Source: Oceanobacillus jordanicus (GTDB lineage Bacteria > Bacillota > Bacilli > Bacillales > Amphibacillaceae). Taken from it: 64,000 nt of DNA. Every line of letters begins with the position of its first letter. The stretch's first letter is position 1. The notes below the pieces were generated by a model. That model did not search any database. It saw nothing but the letters and a program-made list of their open reading frames with translations, and was not told the DNA's origin. Of this stretch, positions 1-9,068 are shown piece after piece. Both the position numbers and the translations under genes were made by a program. Where the stretch lies: the NCBI RefSeq assembly GCF_022095695.1, contig NZ_JAIFZM010000002.1, forward strand, positions 248,001-312,000, read 5' to 3'.

Positions 1-242
1 TGACTCCTTTAAGTAACGTGTTAAATTTATACGAGAAACAGAAAATAGTACTGATTTGGCAAGTCTCTCTAGTGATTTTAACAATAATTTCAGCTATGAT
101 ATCGATTATATATGCATTAAACTTTAAAACCTTCTTAGCAATCTATGTATGCACATTGAGTATAGACTATGTGATAATGTTCATTATTTGTCTATACTTT
201 AGCGGGAGACAGAAACATAACTTTATTGAAGGGAGTTACTAA
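1..242 (+). CDS. Polysaccharide flippase (Wzx-like), C-terminal fragment cut by window edge
   Basis: The reading frame is open to the left edge, so this is the last ~80 residues of a longer protein and not a small gene starting at the in-frame GTG at 18. It opens with TPLSNVLNLYEKQK and then two hydrophobic segments, which resembles the last helices of Wzx/MOP-type flippases that move lipid-linked repeat units across the membrane. The stop lies 4 bp before the next glycosyltransferase, so it is the start of the same operon. Family assignment rests on this short motif and the gene neighbourhood. Confidence 0.6.
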   Translation, partial: TPLSNVLNLYEKQKIVLIWQVSLVILTIISAMISIIYALNFKTFLAIYVCTLSIDYVIMFIICLYFSGRQKHNFIEGSY

Positions 243-245
243 GGA

Positions 246-1325
246 ATGAAAAAGATGATTATGTTTGTAACATATGATTTTTCTGATCTATCAAGCGGTT
301 CAAAAGTCCGCCCAAAAAAGATGTATGAAGCATTTAAAAAAATTGGATACGATGTTTATTTAATTTCAGGAAACAAAATAGAGAAAGAACAATCCTTTGA
401 ACGGCTAAAAAAGGAAGAAACAATGAATTTTGATTTTTGCTATGTTGAACCTAGTTCATATCCAATGCAACCATTAATAGATTATAAGATTATAAAGCAT
501 ATAAAAAATAAAAATATACCAATCGGTATATTTTACAGGGATGCATACTGGAAGTTTTATAATAACTTAGTAAATAGTTATAAAAATGTTGAACTTAAGT
601 TTAGATATCAATACGATTTACTTTTTTTTAAAAAGATGAGCAGTATAATGTTTTTTCCTAGTGATGAAATGGCTAATCATTTTTCATTTAAGCAACCAAA
701 AGTATCTTTGCCACCGGCAGCAGATAAAACAATAATACCTAATAAAAAACAAGAAAATAAAAGGAAGATTCCTACAGCAATCTATGTTGGTGGTTTGAGC
801 AAGAGATATGGGACTGAATTGCTTTTACAGTCATTTGAGAGGGTAAATAAAATAGAATTAAAATCAAAGCTTCTTTTAGTGTGCAGAAAAGAGGACCTCG
901 AAAAAAATTTGAACTTATTCTCGTATTATAAAAATAAAAATTGGCTGGAAATAAAGCATGTTAGTGGCGTGTTATTAGAAAAGGAATATGATAAGGCAGA
1001 CTTTGGAGTTATTCCTTTATTAAAGGACAGTTACAATGACTTTGCTGTTCCCGTGAAACTTTTTGAGTATTTATCCTTTGGGTTACCAATACTATCTACG
1101 GACTGTAAAGTTTTGGAAAGTTATATAGTAAATAATAAACTAGGAATTGTGGGTAATAGTACACTGCAATCTTTTTCTGAGGGTATAAGGAAAATGATTG
1201 AAGACTATGTAGACTTTATAGGAAATGTTAAATCCTTTGTTAATGAATATGGAAGGTGGGAACATAGAGCTGAAAAAGTTGAATCAATTTTATTGAAAAA
1301 CCCCCTCACCTATATAAACAATTAA
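246..1325 (+). CDS. Glycosyltransferase, GT-B fold
   Basis: This 359-residue cytoplasmic or peripheral protein probably transfers one sugar during repeat-unit assembly. The N-terminal half begins with MFVTYDFSDLSSGSKVRPKK, a first-strand and acceptor-site pattern of GT4-like enzymes. The C-terminal half has YVGGLSKRYGTELLL and VPVKLFEYLSFGLPI, matching the nucleotide-sugar side of the GT-B fold; the usual E-x7-E pair is only partly kept. It starts 4 bp after the flippase fragment. Donor and acceptor sugars cannot be read from the sequence. Confidence 0.75.
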   Translation: MKKMIMFVTYDFSDLSSGSKVRPKKMYEAFKKIGYDVYLISGNKIEKEQSFERLKKEETMNFDFCYVEPSSYPMQPLIDYKIIKHIKNKNIPIGIFYRDAYWKFYNNLVNSYKNVELKFRYQYDLLFFKKMSSIMFFPSDEMANHFSFKQPKVSLPPAADKTIIPNKKQENKRKIPTAIYVGGLSKRYGTELLLQSFERVNKIELKSKLLLVCRKEDLEKNLNLFSYYKNKNWLEIKHVSGVLLEKEYDKADFGVIPLLKDSYNDFAVPVKLFEYLSFGLPILSTDCKVLESYIVNNKLGIVGNSTLQSFSEGIRKMIEDYVDFIGNVKSFVNEYGRWEHRAEKVESILLKNPLTYINN

Positions 1326-1353
1326 ATAAAAGGCCTTTTGGAGGTGGTAGAAT

Positions 1354-2748
1354 TTGTTTTTTATATATTATCTTTCTTTACTTTATTCCCTCATATTAGT
1401 AAAAAAAATCACAGGGGGAATTTTAATTCCTAAACTTTTTAATATAATTTATTTGTTTTTTTTATTGTTTATATTTATTGGGGGATATTCCATATATATA
1501 AATGAGAGTTTTACTAATGATGAGGCAGCTCTCTTAGCAACTATAAGTATAATATTAACAATGTATTTTCTCCCGCTAGGCTATTTACTCTCTAGTATAG
1601 TTATGAAAAAAAGTTCTAGTGTAAATAATTCTTTAATTCAAATTGATAATAAAGATAGTATAAACAAAAAGGGATTATATATTTCTATATTAGTGATAAT
1701 ATCTTCATGTTTGCTATATTACACTAGTTTAACTAATATTCCGCTTCTTTCAGTATTTGATTCGACAATTCAAAGTAAATATGTACTTGCGGAGTCTAGG
1801 AGTGACGCTACTAATAACCTGAATTTTAGTAATAAAAATTATATTTTTAAGTTGTTAGTAGGATACCGAGATTTTATTCAAATAACATTACTATCATTTA
1901 TAGTAGGCTATTTATATTTAAAATATAAACATAATAAAAACACCGTTAACCTTATCTTATTTATTTTTCCATTCTTACTTTTAATATTTAATTCTGTTTC
2001 AACTTTAAAGAAAGCAGATATAATATTCACATTACTTTTTCTGTTTTTTATTAATAGTTACGACAATTATAAAAAAAATATTAAAAGTAGACTTGATAAA
2101 AGTTACATATTGAAATTATTTAGTGTTGGTTTAGTAGGTTTTTCATTATTGATAGTAGTATATTCTTTATTTATGAAAATACCATTTAGCAATATTGGTA
2201 TTATAATCTCTTCAATTTTTGAACGTGTTTTTATTAGTAGTGTAAAACCCCTGTATTATTATTTTAGTATTTTTCCTGATTACCATGAATTCTTAATGGG
2301 TAAATCTATTAGCCCCACAATTATGGCAGGTATGTTCAATCCTGAAACTTTTAACGTTGAAAATTATATCCATAGATATATGTATCCAGAGATATATGAA
2401 AGAGGGATTGTGGGAACTGCCCCAACCATTTTCACTGGGGAAGTGTACGCGAATTTTGGATTTATAATAATGACGATGAGTATTTTGTTAGTAGGCTTTA
2501 TTATAGGATTTATAGAAAGAAACCTAGAGAATTTTAAATATACTTATTTGAATGTTGCTTTTTACATAATGTTAGCATTTACAATAAAAGATATCTCTAT
2601 TAGTTCAATACAGTCTGTTATTGGATTCCCTACAATAATAAGTAAAGTATTAATTTTCCTTTTATTCTTTTATTTGATTTTATTTAAAAAAGAGCCAAAG
2701 TATATAAAGGATACTTATCAATTAAATATAAAGTCATACGACACTTAG
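1354..2748 (+). CDS. Wzy-like oligosaccharide repeat-unit polymerase
   Basis: This 464-residue protein is almost entirely hydrophobic, with roughly 12 predicted membrane segments and one larger polar loop around residues 290-360 (FSIFPDYHEFLMG to GTAPTIFTGEVYANFG). This is the architecture of Wzy/O-antigen polymerases, which join lipid-linked repeat units on the outer face of the membrane. The start is TTG, supported by GGAGGTGG just upstream. It lies between glycosyltransferases and beside a flippase fragment, as expected for a Wzy-dependent cluster. Sequence conservation in this family is low, so the call rests on topology and context. Confidence 0.7.
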   Translation: MFFIYYLSLLYSLILVKKITGGILIPKLFNIIYLFFLLFIFIGGYSIYINESFTNDEAALLATISIILTMYFLPLGYLLSSIVMKKSSSVNNSLIQIDNKDSINKKGLYISILVIISSCLLYYTSLTNIPLLSVFDSTIQSKYVLAESRSDATNNLNFSNKNYIFKLLVGYRDFIQITLLSFIVGYLYLKYKHNKNTVNLILFIFPFLLLIFNSVSTLKKADIIFTLLFLFFINSYDNYKKNIKSRLDKSYILKLFSVGLVGFSLLIVVYSLFMKIPFSNIGIIISSIFERVFISSVKPLYYYFSIFPDYHEFLMGKSISPTIMAGMFNPETFNVENYIHRYMYPEIYERGIVGTAPTIFTGEVYANFGFIIMTMSILLVGFIIGFIERNLENFKYTYLNVAFYIMLAFTIKDISISSIQSVIGFPTIISKVLIFLLFFYLILFKKEPKYIKDTYQLNIKSYDT

Positions 2749-2758
2749 GAGATTGGTA

Positions 2759-3976
2759 ATGAAAATTTTAGTCATTTCTCATATGTATCCATCCAAAGCA
2801 AATTACATTAATGGTATATTTGTCCATGAGCAAATAAAGGAGTTAATTAAATTAGGGCAAGAAGTAGTAGTAGTTTCTCCTGTACCCTATGTACCTTCAA
2901 TATTAAGAAGCAGCTCAAAAAAATGGAGTAATTATAGCTCAATTCCACCCAAAGATAATATAGAGGGTGTTGAAGTATATTATCCTAGATATGTTGCTCT
3001 ACCTAGAAACGCTAATTTCGATTCCTCTGGAAAAAGGATGTATATAAGCATTCAAAATACAATTAAGAAGATACGTAGGGATTTTAGGTTTGATATAATT
3101 CATGCTCATGTTGCTCTTCCTGATGGTTATGCAGCTACTTTGGTAGCAAAAAGATATAATGTTCCTTTAATTACAACTATACATGGTCAAGATTTTCAAC
3201 ACACAATTCATAAGAATGTTAAGTGTAAAAGAAAAGTAAAAGAAGTATTAGAAGAATCAAATATAAATATCTTAGTTAGTAATAAGCTGAATAGTATTCG
3301 AAAGCAATTTTTAGCCGAAATAGATTCTACAAAATTCACAGTAATTAATAATGGTGTATCAAATATGTTTCTAGAGGGTAGTAGCATGCAACAAAAAAAT
3401 GCGACAGACAAAGGGTCTAATGTACAAATTCTCAGTGTATCAAACTTACTAAAACCCAAAGGAATCGATCTTTGCCTACGGGCAATTTCGAAGATTGTGG
3501 AAAAACATCCAGGTATTACTTATCAAATTATTGGTGACGGTCAAGAAAAGGCTATATTGGAACAGCTAGTAAAAAAACTTAATCTCGAAGAAAATGTTGT
3601 TTTTTTGGGTAAAAAATCAAGGAAAGATGTTAAAGAGTTTATGACTGAAGCGGATATCTTTTTATTACCTAGCTGGAATGAGGCCTTTGGAGTAGTTTAT
3701 ATAGAAGCTATGGCTTGTGGGACACCTGTTATTGGTTGTAAGGGTGAAGGAATAGAAGATATAGTTGACAATGGAATTGATGGTCTCTTAGTTGAACCAA
3801 AAAGTGTGGAGGATATTACTGAAAAGACTCTTTACTTAATAAATAATTCTAAATACAGAAAAATAATTGGCAATAATGCTATTAAAAAGATTAAGGATAA
3901 CTTTGCATGGAAAGAAGTATCATTAAAAATACTTGCTGAATATCAAAAAGCGACAGTAAATAAAACTAAAAATTAA
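2759..3976 (+). CDS. Glycosyltransferase family 4
   Basis: A 405-residue GT-B glycosyltransferase. It has the N-terminal VISHMYPSKANYINGIFVHEQ motif region, then the ISVSNLLKPKGIDL strand, and a clear E-x7-E signature in EAFGVVYIEAMACGTPVIG near residue 315, which is typical of retaining GT4 enzymes. The ATG at 2759 is chosen because AGGAG at 2747-2751 sits 7 bases upstream; an in-frame TTG at 2753 has no room for a ribosome site. It probably adds a sugar to the lipid-linked repeat unit. The sugar specificity is unknown. Confidence 0.85.
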   Translation: MKILVISHMYPSKANYINGIFVHEQIKELIKLGQEVVVVSPVPYVPSILRSSSKKWSNYSSIPPKDNIEGVEVYYPRYVALPRNANFDSSGKRMYISIQNTIKKIRRDFRFDIIHAHVALPDGYAATLVAKRYNVPLITTIHGQDFQHTIHKNVKCKRKVKEVLEESNINILVSNKLNSIRKQFLAEIDSTKFTVINNGVSNMFLEGSSMQQKNATDKGSNVQILSVSNLLKPKGIDLCLRAISKIVEKHPGITYQIIGDGQEKAILEQLVKKLNLEENVVFLGKKSRKDVKEFMTEADIFLLPSWNEAFGVVYIEAMACGTPVIGCKGEGIEDIVDNGIDGLLVEPKSVEDITEKTLYLINNSKYRKIIGNNAIKKIKDNFAWKEVSLKILAEYQKATVNKTKN

Positions 3977-4031
3977 TATTTTGTAGTAGAAGAGATAATA
4001 AATTATAAAAGATATAGTTCGAAAGGATACG

Positions 4032-5132
4032 ATGATGAAAATCTGCCATATGACTTCAGTACATCCCTATAATGATATACGAATAACTGTAAAGGAATGT
4101 AGCTCATTAGTAGAAGCGGGTTTTGAAGTGCATTTAATCGCTCCTAATACATCAGTTGAAAACTTTCAGGGTATTAAAGTGCATGGTTTACTAAACCCAT
4201 ATAAAGGACGGTTTAAAAGAGCAAATTTTTTTACAAGAAAGGTTTACTTAAAGGCTTTAGAATTAGATGCTGATATATATCATTTTCATGATCCAGAGCT
4301 GCTTAAAACAGGAATAATGTTAAAGAAACAAGGTAAAAAGGTAATATATGACGTTCATGAGGACGTACCTAGACAGATCTTAAATAAACATTGGATACCT
4401 AAACCTATAAGAAAAGTTACATCCTTTGCTTTTGAAAAATATGAAAACAATATTGTTCGAAAGTTAGATGCCATAGTAACAGCGACTCCTTATATAGAAG
4501 ATAGATTTAAAAAATATAATCATAACGTAATTAATGTAAGTAACTTTCCAATTTTAAATGAATTATATATTGGTGATAAACAAATAGGAAAAGAAAATTC
4601 AGTAGTTTATATAGGTGGCATTACAAAAGAAAGAGGAAGCCTAGTTATGGTTGGTGCCATAGAAAAAACAATAGGTACATTGGAACTAGCTGGTAAATTT
4701 GTGAATGAAAACGAAAAAAAAATTTTAGAGATATTACCTTCTTGGGAAACAAAAGTAAATTATCATGGCTTTTTGAACAGAGAGGGCATAAAAAATACTC
4801 TTTCAAGGTCAAAAGCTGGATTAGTAGTATTAGAGCCAAGATTAAATTTTATAGATTCTCTACCCATTAAGATGTTTGAATATATGGCGGCAGGGATCCC
4901 TGTAATTGCATCAGACTTCCCAGTGTGGAAAGAAATTATTGAAATGAATAAATGTGGTATATGTGTGGACCCTTTAAATGTAGAGGAGATATCAAAGGCT
5001 ATTCAATGGATATTTAGTAACCCTCAAGAAGCAACAACTATGGGTGAAAACGGTAGAAGAGCAATAGAAACAATATATAATTGGGAAACAGAAAGTGAAA
5101 AACTAATAAAATTATATGAGAAACTAAATTAG
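4032..5132 (+). CDS. Glycosyltransferase family 4
   Basis: A 366-residue GT-B glycosyltransferase. The N-terminus reads MTSVHPYNDIRITVKEC, and the mid region has DADIYHFHDPELL and VIYDVHEDVP, a pattern of a GT4 subgroup common in Gram-positive capsule clusters. The C-terminal half has VYIGGITKERG and IKMFEYMAAGIPVIASDF. Two adjacent ATG codons (4032, 4035) are both possible starts after the AAGG-type site. It is separated by 55 bp from the previous gene and is probably co-transcribed with it. Confidence 0.82.
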   Translation: MMKICHMTSVHPYNDIRITVKECSSLVEAGFEVHLIAPNTSVENFQGIKVHGLLNPYKGRFKRANFFTRKVYLKALELDADIYHFHDPELLKTGIMLKKQGKKVIYDVHEDVPRQILNKHWIPKPIRKVTSFAFEKYENNIVRKLDAIVTATPYIEDRFKKYNHNVINVSNFPILNELYIGDKQIGKENSVVYIGGITKERGSLVMVGAIEKTIGTLELAGKFVNENEKKILEILPSWETKVNYHGFLNREGIKNTLSRSKAGLVVLEPRLNFIDSLPIKMFEYMAAGIPVIASDFPVWKEIIEMNKCGICVDPLNVEEISKAIQWIFSNPQEATTMGENGRRAIETIYNWETESEKLIKLYEKLN

Positions 5133-5186
5133 TTTTTAATGAGACTTTGTAAAGTAAAAAAATTTATAAAAAGTAGGTGTTAATCT

Positions 5187-5903
5187 ATGAATCAACCTAA
5201 AATTGGCCAAAACGTTATTATAGAGGATAATGTAAAGTTTGGAAAAAATGTTGTCGTTGGTCACAACGTAATTATTTATGCAGGAACTGTAATCGGAAAT
5301 AATGTTGTAATTCAAGATAACGCAGTAATAGGAAAGCAACCTACAAGGGCGAAAGCATCTATATTGCCAAGCACTAACCATCTACCATCAGCTAAAATAG
5401 GATCCGAAGTAACTATAGGTACTTCAACTATTATTTATGCCAATTGTGAAATAGCCGATAATGTTTTTGTAGCAGATCTTGCAACTGTGCGAGAAAGAGT
5501 AAAAATCGGTGAGTATACAATCATTGGTCGTGGAGTAGCAGTTGAAAATGATTGTACAGTTGGAAAGCGCTGTAAGCTTGAAACAAATTGTTACATCACG
5601 GCATACTCAGAGCTTGAAGATTATGTTTTTGTTGCACCTTGTGTAGTTACAACTAATGATAATTACATGGCCAGAAGTAAAGAAAGATTTGAGAAATTTA
5701 AAGGTGTTACGGTCAAAACTGGCGGGAGGATTGGAGCGAATTCAACAATTTTACCTGGTAAAGTAATTGAAAAAGATGGAACTGTTGCTGCTGCAAGTGT
5801 TGTTTCTAAGGATGTGGAAAGTGAAAGTCTTGTCGTCGGCTCACCTGCGAAAAAACTTAGAAATGTACCAGAAGATCAGCTGCTTCGTAATCAGGAAAGG
5901 TAG
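5187..5903 (+). CDS. Left-handed beta-helix N-acetyltransferase, WlbB/WbpD-like
   Basis: The first 200 of 238 residues are hexapeptide repeats (I-G-x-N-V-V patterns), followed by GRIGANSTILPGKVI and a VVGSPAKKL tail, the usual C-terminus of sugar-nucleotide acyltransferases of this fold. These trimeric enzymes transfer acetyl from acetyl-CoA to an amino sugar nucleotide. The long insertion around residues 50-80 and the DegT aminotransferase at 9069 suggest the 3-amino group of an acetamido-amino-glucuronic acid as substrate, as in WbpD/WlbB. That substrate is inferred from context. Confidence 0.7.
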   Translation: MNQPKIGQNVIIEDNVKFGKNVVVGHNVIIYAGTVIGNNVVIQDNAVIGKQPTRAKASILPSTNHLPSAKIGSEVTIGTSTIIYANCEIADNVFVADLATVRERVKIGEYTIIGRGVAVENDCTVGKRCKLETNCYITAYSELEDYVFVAPCVVTTNDNYMARSKERFEKFKGVTVKTGGRIGANSTILPGKVIEKDGTVAAASVVSKDVESESLVVGSPAKKLRNVPEDQLLRNQER

Positions 5904-5909
5904 ATTATA

Positions 5910-7124
5910 GTGAATATCTGGATTTTTAATCATTATGCAGTTGGACCAAATTCAAGTGGGATTACCCGTCATTTTGATTTGGCAAAAGAGCTAGTTTCAT
6001 TAGGTCACAATGTTACTATATTTGCGTCCTCATTTAATCATCAGAAAAGAGAAGAAGAACAAAACTACGGTAAAGGTGATTATTTTATTTACAAAGAATA
6101 TACTGGTGTGAAGTTTTATTGGCTAAAAACAACTAGCTATTATAAAAATGACCATAAAAGAATTCTTAATATGTTTTCATATACCTATAAAGCTAACAAA
6201 TTAGCAAAAAAAATTAAAGAAAAACCGGATATTGTTATCGGTTCTTTAATGCATCCACTTGCAGCAATATTAGGCTATAAAAATGCCAAGAAGAAAAAAG
6301 CAAAATTTTTCTTTGAAGAACGAGACTTGTGGCCACAATCTCTTATAGATTTAGGTAAAATCTCGCCAAACAATCCAATTGTAAAGTTATTAGGAGAATT
6401 AGAATTATTTTTATACAAAAAGGCCGATAAAATAATAGTATTATTTGATAAGGCACCAGAATATGTTAAGCAAAAAGGTATTGCTCAGGAAAAAGTCATT
6501 TATTTACCTAATGGTGTTGATATTAACCGATACCACACAAAAGGTGAACTACCTGAATCTCATTTATATGCTTTAGAGGAACAGAAATCAAAATTCTTAT
6601 TAATATATACTGGAGCCCATAGCCTAGCAAATTATTTAGAGGCAATGGTAGAGATTGCAATGAAAATAGGTAGGTACGATAAGAATATTCATTTTGTATT
6701 GATAGGTGATGGGCCTGAGAAAAAAAACATGATTAAAAAAGCGGAAGAAAACAATTTGAAAAATGTTACTTTCTTGCCCCCTATTCAGAAAGAGTTTATT
6801 CCAACAATTTTAAATTATGCTGATGCAGGAATAATAACAATGAGAAATGCAGAAGTTTATAAGTGGGGAATAAGTTTAAATAAAATGTTTGATTATATGG
6901 CGGCTTCATTACCTATTTTTATGCTTAGTAATCTAAAAGATACAGTAATTACTAAGCATAACTTGGGAATAGTAACAGACGGAATTGATCAGATTTCAAA
7001 TGAGATATTAAGAGTATCCAAAGATCCAGAGTTATTACAAGAGTATAGCAAAAATTCCTATAAATATGGAGAAAGTAATCATACGTGGAGTATGTTAGCT
7101 AAAAAGTTGGAAAGTCATTTTTAA
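5910..7124 (+). CDS. Glycosyltransferase, WbuB-like family 4
   Basis: This 404-residue GT-B enzyme begins IWIFNHYAVGPNSSGITRH and contains FFEERDLWPQSLIDLGKI near residue 130, both typical of the WbuB-like group that transfers N-acetyl amino sugars such as FucNAc. The C-terminal half has YTGAHSLANYLEAM and LNKMFDYMAASLPIF. It starts at GTG 6 bp after the acetyltransferase, so the two are translationally close. The exact donor sugar is not determined by these motifs. Confidence 0.78.
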   Translation: MNIWIFNHYAVGPNSSGITRHFDLAKELVSLGHNVTIFASSFNHQKREEEQNYGKGDYFIYKEYTGVKFYWLKTTSYYKNDHKRILNMFSYTYKANKLAKKIKEKPDIVIGSLMHPLAAILGYKNAKKKKAKFFFEERDLWPQSLIDLGKISPNNPIVKLLGELELFLYKKADKIIVLFDKAPEYVKQKGIAQEKVIYLPNGVDINRYHTKGELPESHLYALEEQKSKFLLIYTGAHSLANYLEAMVEIAMKIGRYDKNIHFVLIGDGPEKKNMIKKAEENNLKNVTFLPPIQKEFIPTILNYADAGIITMRNAEVYKWGISLNKMFDYMAASLPIFMLSNLKDTVITKHNLGIVTDGIDQISNEILRVSKDPELLQEYSKNSYKYGESNHTWSMLAKKLESHF

Positions 7125-7165
7125 AGCGTTTATTTCAAAGTGATATTTGAGGGGGTGTGTATTAA

Positions 7166-8191
7166 ATGGAAATAAATGAGATGCTTCGTAAAGAGCTCAA
7201 GTATCTAAAAGAGTATAATAATAGCTCTATTATGATCAGTACAACAGCTAAACACGCCTTAGATTTTAGAGTACTCCCACGTAGAAATATCCCGGGTGTA
7301 TTGGCTATATCCTGTTTTATGATTAATGAAGAATGTATGTTAAAAGAAACCCTTTCCTTTTTTGACGGTAAAGTAGACTATGTTTACATAGATGTAGAAT
7401 TAAAGCAAAGTTTAAACCTTTTCAAAGTTGCTAAAGAAGTAATTAAAAAGTCAAAGTTGGTATCAGTTAAACCCAATGATACAACAATTGAATCCTGTGA
7501 TTTATTAATTCGAAATTATTTCGAGGACAATATATATAACAAAAACGTAATTATAATAGGAACTGGTAATTTAGCCAGTAAAATGGCTGTGAGACTTGCT
7601 GAAAGACAAGCATATGTTTACCTGATTGGAAGAACAAAAGAAAAGGAAAACAGGCATATTGAAGCTCTAAACTCTTTTTTACCCAAATATTCATCCCCTA
7701 TTCAATCAATTGAAGGGTCACAATTAGTAGAGCAAGTGGATTTGGTTGTATCATTTCTATCAGGTGAATTTACTAATGATGAGACTTTATTTCCACTAAT
7801 ACACCAGAACACATTTATTATAGATGGTGGAATAAATAATTTTAGTAATGATTTTATCCAGCGGATGTTATTAAAAAATGTTCATATTACAAGACTTGAT
7901 ACAAGGATTGCCCTTCCTTATCAGTTCTTGTCAACTCATGAATATACTAATGCCTTTTTTAATGATGTCTATGGAGCATCCATAATCCAAGGAGTATCAG
8001 TAGTTGCTGGTGGATATATTGGTAAAGAAGGCAGTGTAATAGTAGATAGTACTAAACAACCGAACCAAGTGATTGGAATAGCGGACGGGAGTGGAGGGGT
8101 GAAAAAAAGTGAACAACTCTGTGAAACAGACAGAAATAGGCTACACAAAATCGAAAAATTCATCTCAACTTATAGTAAAACGGTTATTTGA
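7166..8191 (+). CDS. Rossmann-fold oxidoreductase-like protein of unknown function
   Basis: A 341-residue soluble protein that I cannot assign. A ~125-residue N-terminal region precedes a clear dinucleotide-binding motif, VIIIGTGNLASKMAVRLA, near residues 130-147, with an arginine-rich VYLIGRTKEK after the second strand suggesting NADP(H). This N-domain plus late Rossmann order recalls shikimate dehydrogenase, glutamyl-tRNA reductase and FolD. A second half has VDLVVSFLSG and FIIDGGINNF. The end of the gene overlaps the sugar transferase by 83 bases in another frame. It has a strong GAGGGGGTG ribosome site and probably modifies a sugar or carrier precursor, but this is a guess. Confidence 0.55.
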   Translation: MEINEMLRKELKYLKEYNNSSIMISTTAKHALDFRVLPRRNIPGVLAISCFMINEECMLKETLSFFDGKVDYVYIDVELKQSLNLFKVAKEVIKKSKLVSVKPNDTTIESCDLLIRNYFEDNIYNKNVIIIGTGNLASKMAVRLAERQAYVYLIGRTKEKENRHIEALNSFLPKYSSPIQSIEGSQLVEQVDLVVSFLSGEFTNDETLFPLIHQNTFIIDGGINNFSNDFIQRMLLKNVHITRLDTRIALPYQFLSTHEYTNAFFNDVYGASIIQGVSVVAGGYIGKEGSVIVDSTKQPNQVIGIADGSGGVKKSEQLCETDRNRLHKIEKFISTYSKTVI

Positions 8192-8783
8192 TATCGTATT
8201 TAGTCTAAGTGTATTGTTAGTATTAAGTCCTTTATTTTTAATTTTAGCTATTCTAATTATTAAAGAAGATGGTCGACCTGTATTTTTTAAGCAACTACGT
8301 AGTGGAAAAGGGGATATTTCTTTTGAGATGTATAAATTCCGCTCGATGAAAATAAAACAAACTTCTGAAGGAAAGAGTAAAGGAAGAATATACGACTGGG
8401 AGAATGGAGTACCAGACGACTTTGTATTTAAAACCGGATCAATTGAAAATCCGAATATAACTAAGATAGGTAAATTCATCCGAAAATACAGTCTGGATGA
8501 GCTACCACAATTTATTAATGTGTTAAAAGGGAATATGAGTGTAATAGGACCGAGACCAGAAATAATACAAATAACTAAATGTTATAGTCCGGAACAAAAG
8601 CTTCGCTTAGCTGTTAAGCCTGGAATTACAGGTTGGGCACAAGTGAATGGTAGAAGTGATATGGTTCATGCTAAGAAGATAAGACACGATTTGTATTATG
8701 TAGAAAACTTTAATTTATGGTTAGATTTAAAAATACTATTTAAGACAATAAGTCAGGTATTAGTGGGAAAAGGTTCTGTATGA
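8109..8783 (+). CDS. Undecaprenyl-phosphate sugar-1-phosphate transferase (initiating)
   Basis: A 224-residue PglC/EpsL-type transferase. One N-terminal hydrophobic helix (FDIVFSLSVLLVLSPLFLIL) is followed by the conserved KFRSMK, LDELPQFINVLKGNMSVIGP and KPGITGWAQVNGRS motifs. Such enzymes move a sugar-1-phosphate from UDP-sugar onto undecaprenyl phosphate, the first step of repeat-unit synthesis. The GTG start at 8109 has GGAGGGG at 8093-8099; this places it inside the upstream gene, an 83-base overlap that is unusual but fits this ribosome site and the need for ~25 residues before the helix. Confidence 0.88.
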   Translation: MNNSVKQTEIGYTKSKNSSQLIVKRLFDIVFSLSVLLVLSPLFLILAILIIKEDGRPVFFKQLRSGKGDISFEMYKFRSMKIKQTSEGKSKGRIYDWENGVPDDFVFKTGSIENPNITKIGKFIRKYSLDELPQFINVLKGNMSVIGPRPEIIQITKCYSPEQKLRLAVKPGITGWAQVNGRSDMVHAKKIRHDLYYVENFNLWLDLKILFKTISQVLVGKGSV

Positions 8784-8859
8784 GTTTTAACAGACCGTTT
8801 TAACATTGAACCTTTGAATCTAGTCTTTGACAAGTTACATAGGATGGTTAGTTGTTTAA

Positions 8860-9003
8860 AAGAAAAAATTAATAGTAAGAGTTGTATACGAAGTTTCACA
8901 GGAAGGTTTTGTTAAAAGAGAACAAAACGAAACAGGCCCAATCCAATGTTTACCAAGCTACATTAAAGCAGAACTTTGTGAGAAAGATGAGGAATTTATA
9001 TAA
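8860..9003 (+). pseudogene. Possible remnant of a coding region
   Basis: A 47-codon frame without a usable start runs from a stop at 8857 to TAA at 9001-9003. Its translation (LIVRVVYEVSQEGFVKREQ, later IQCLPSYIKAELCEKDEEFI) has normal protein composition. It lies in the gap between the sugar transferase and the aminotransferase. I do not recognise the family; it may be the tail of a deleted cluster gene. Confidence 0.3.
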
Positions 9004-9068
9004 TAAAAATGCCACTTTAATCATTAAATCATATCGTTGAATATTATTTAAATACGGAGGATATCTAT

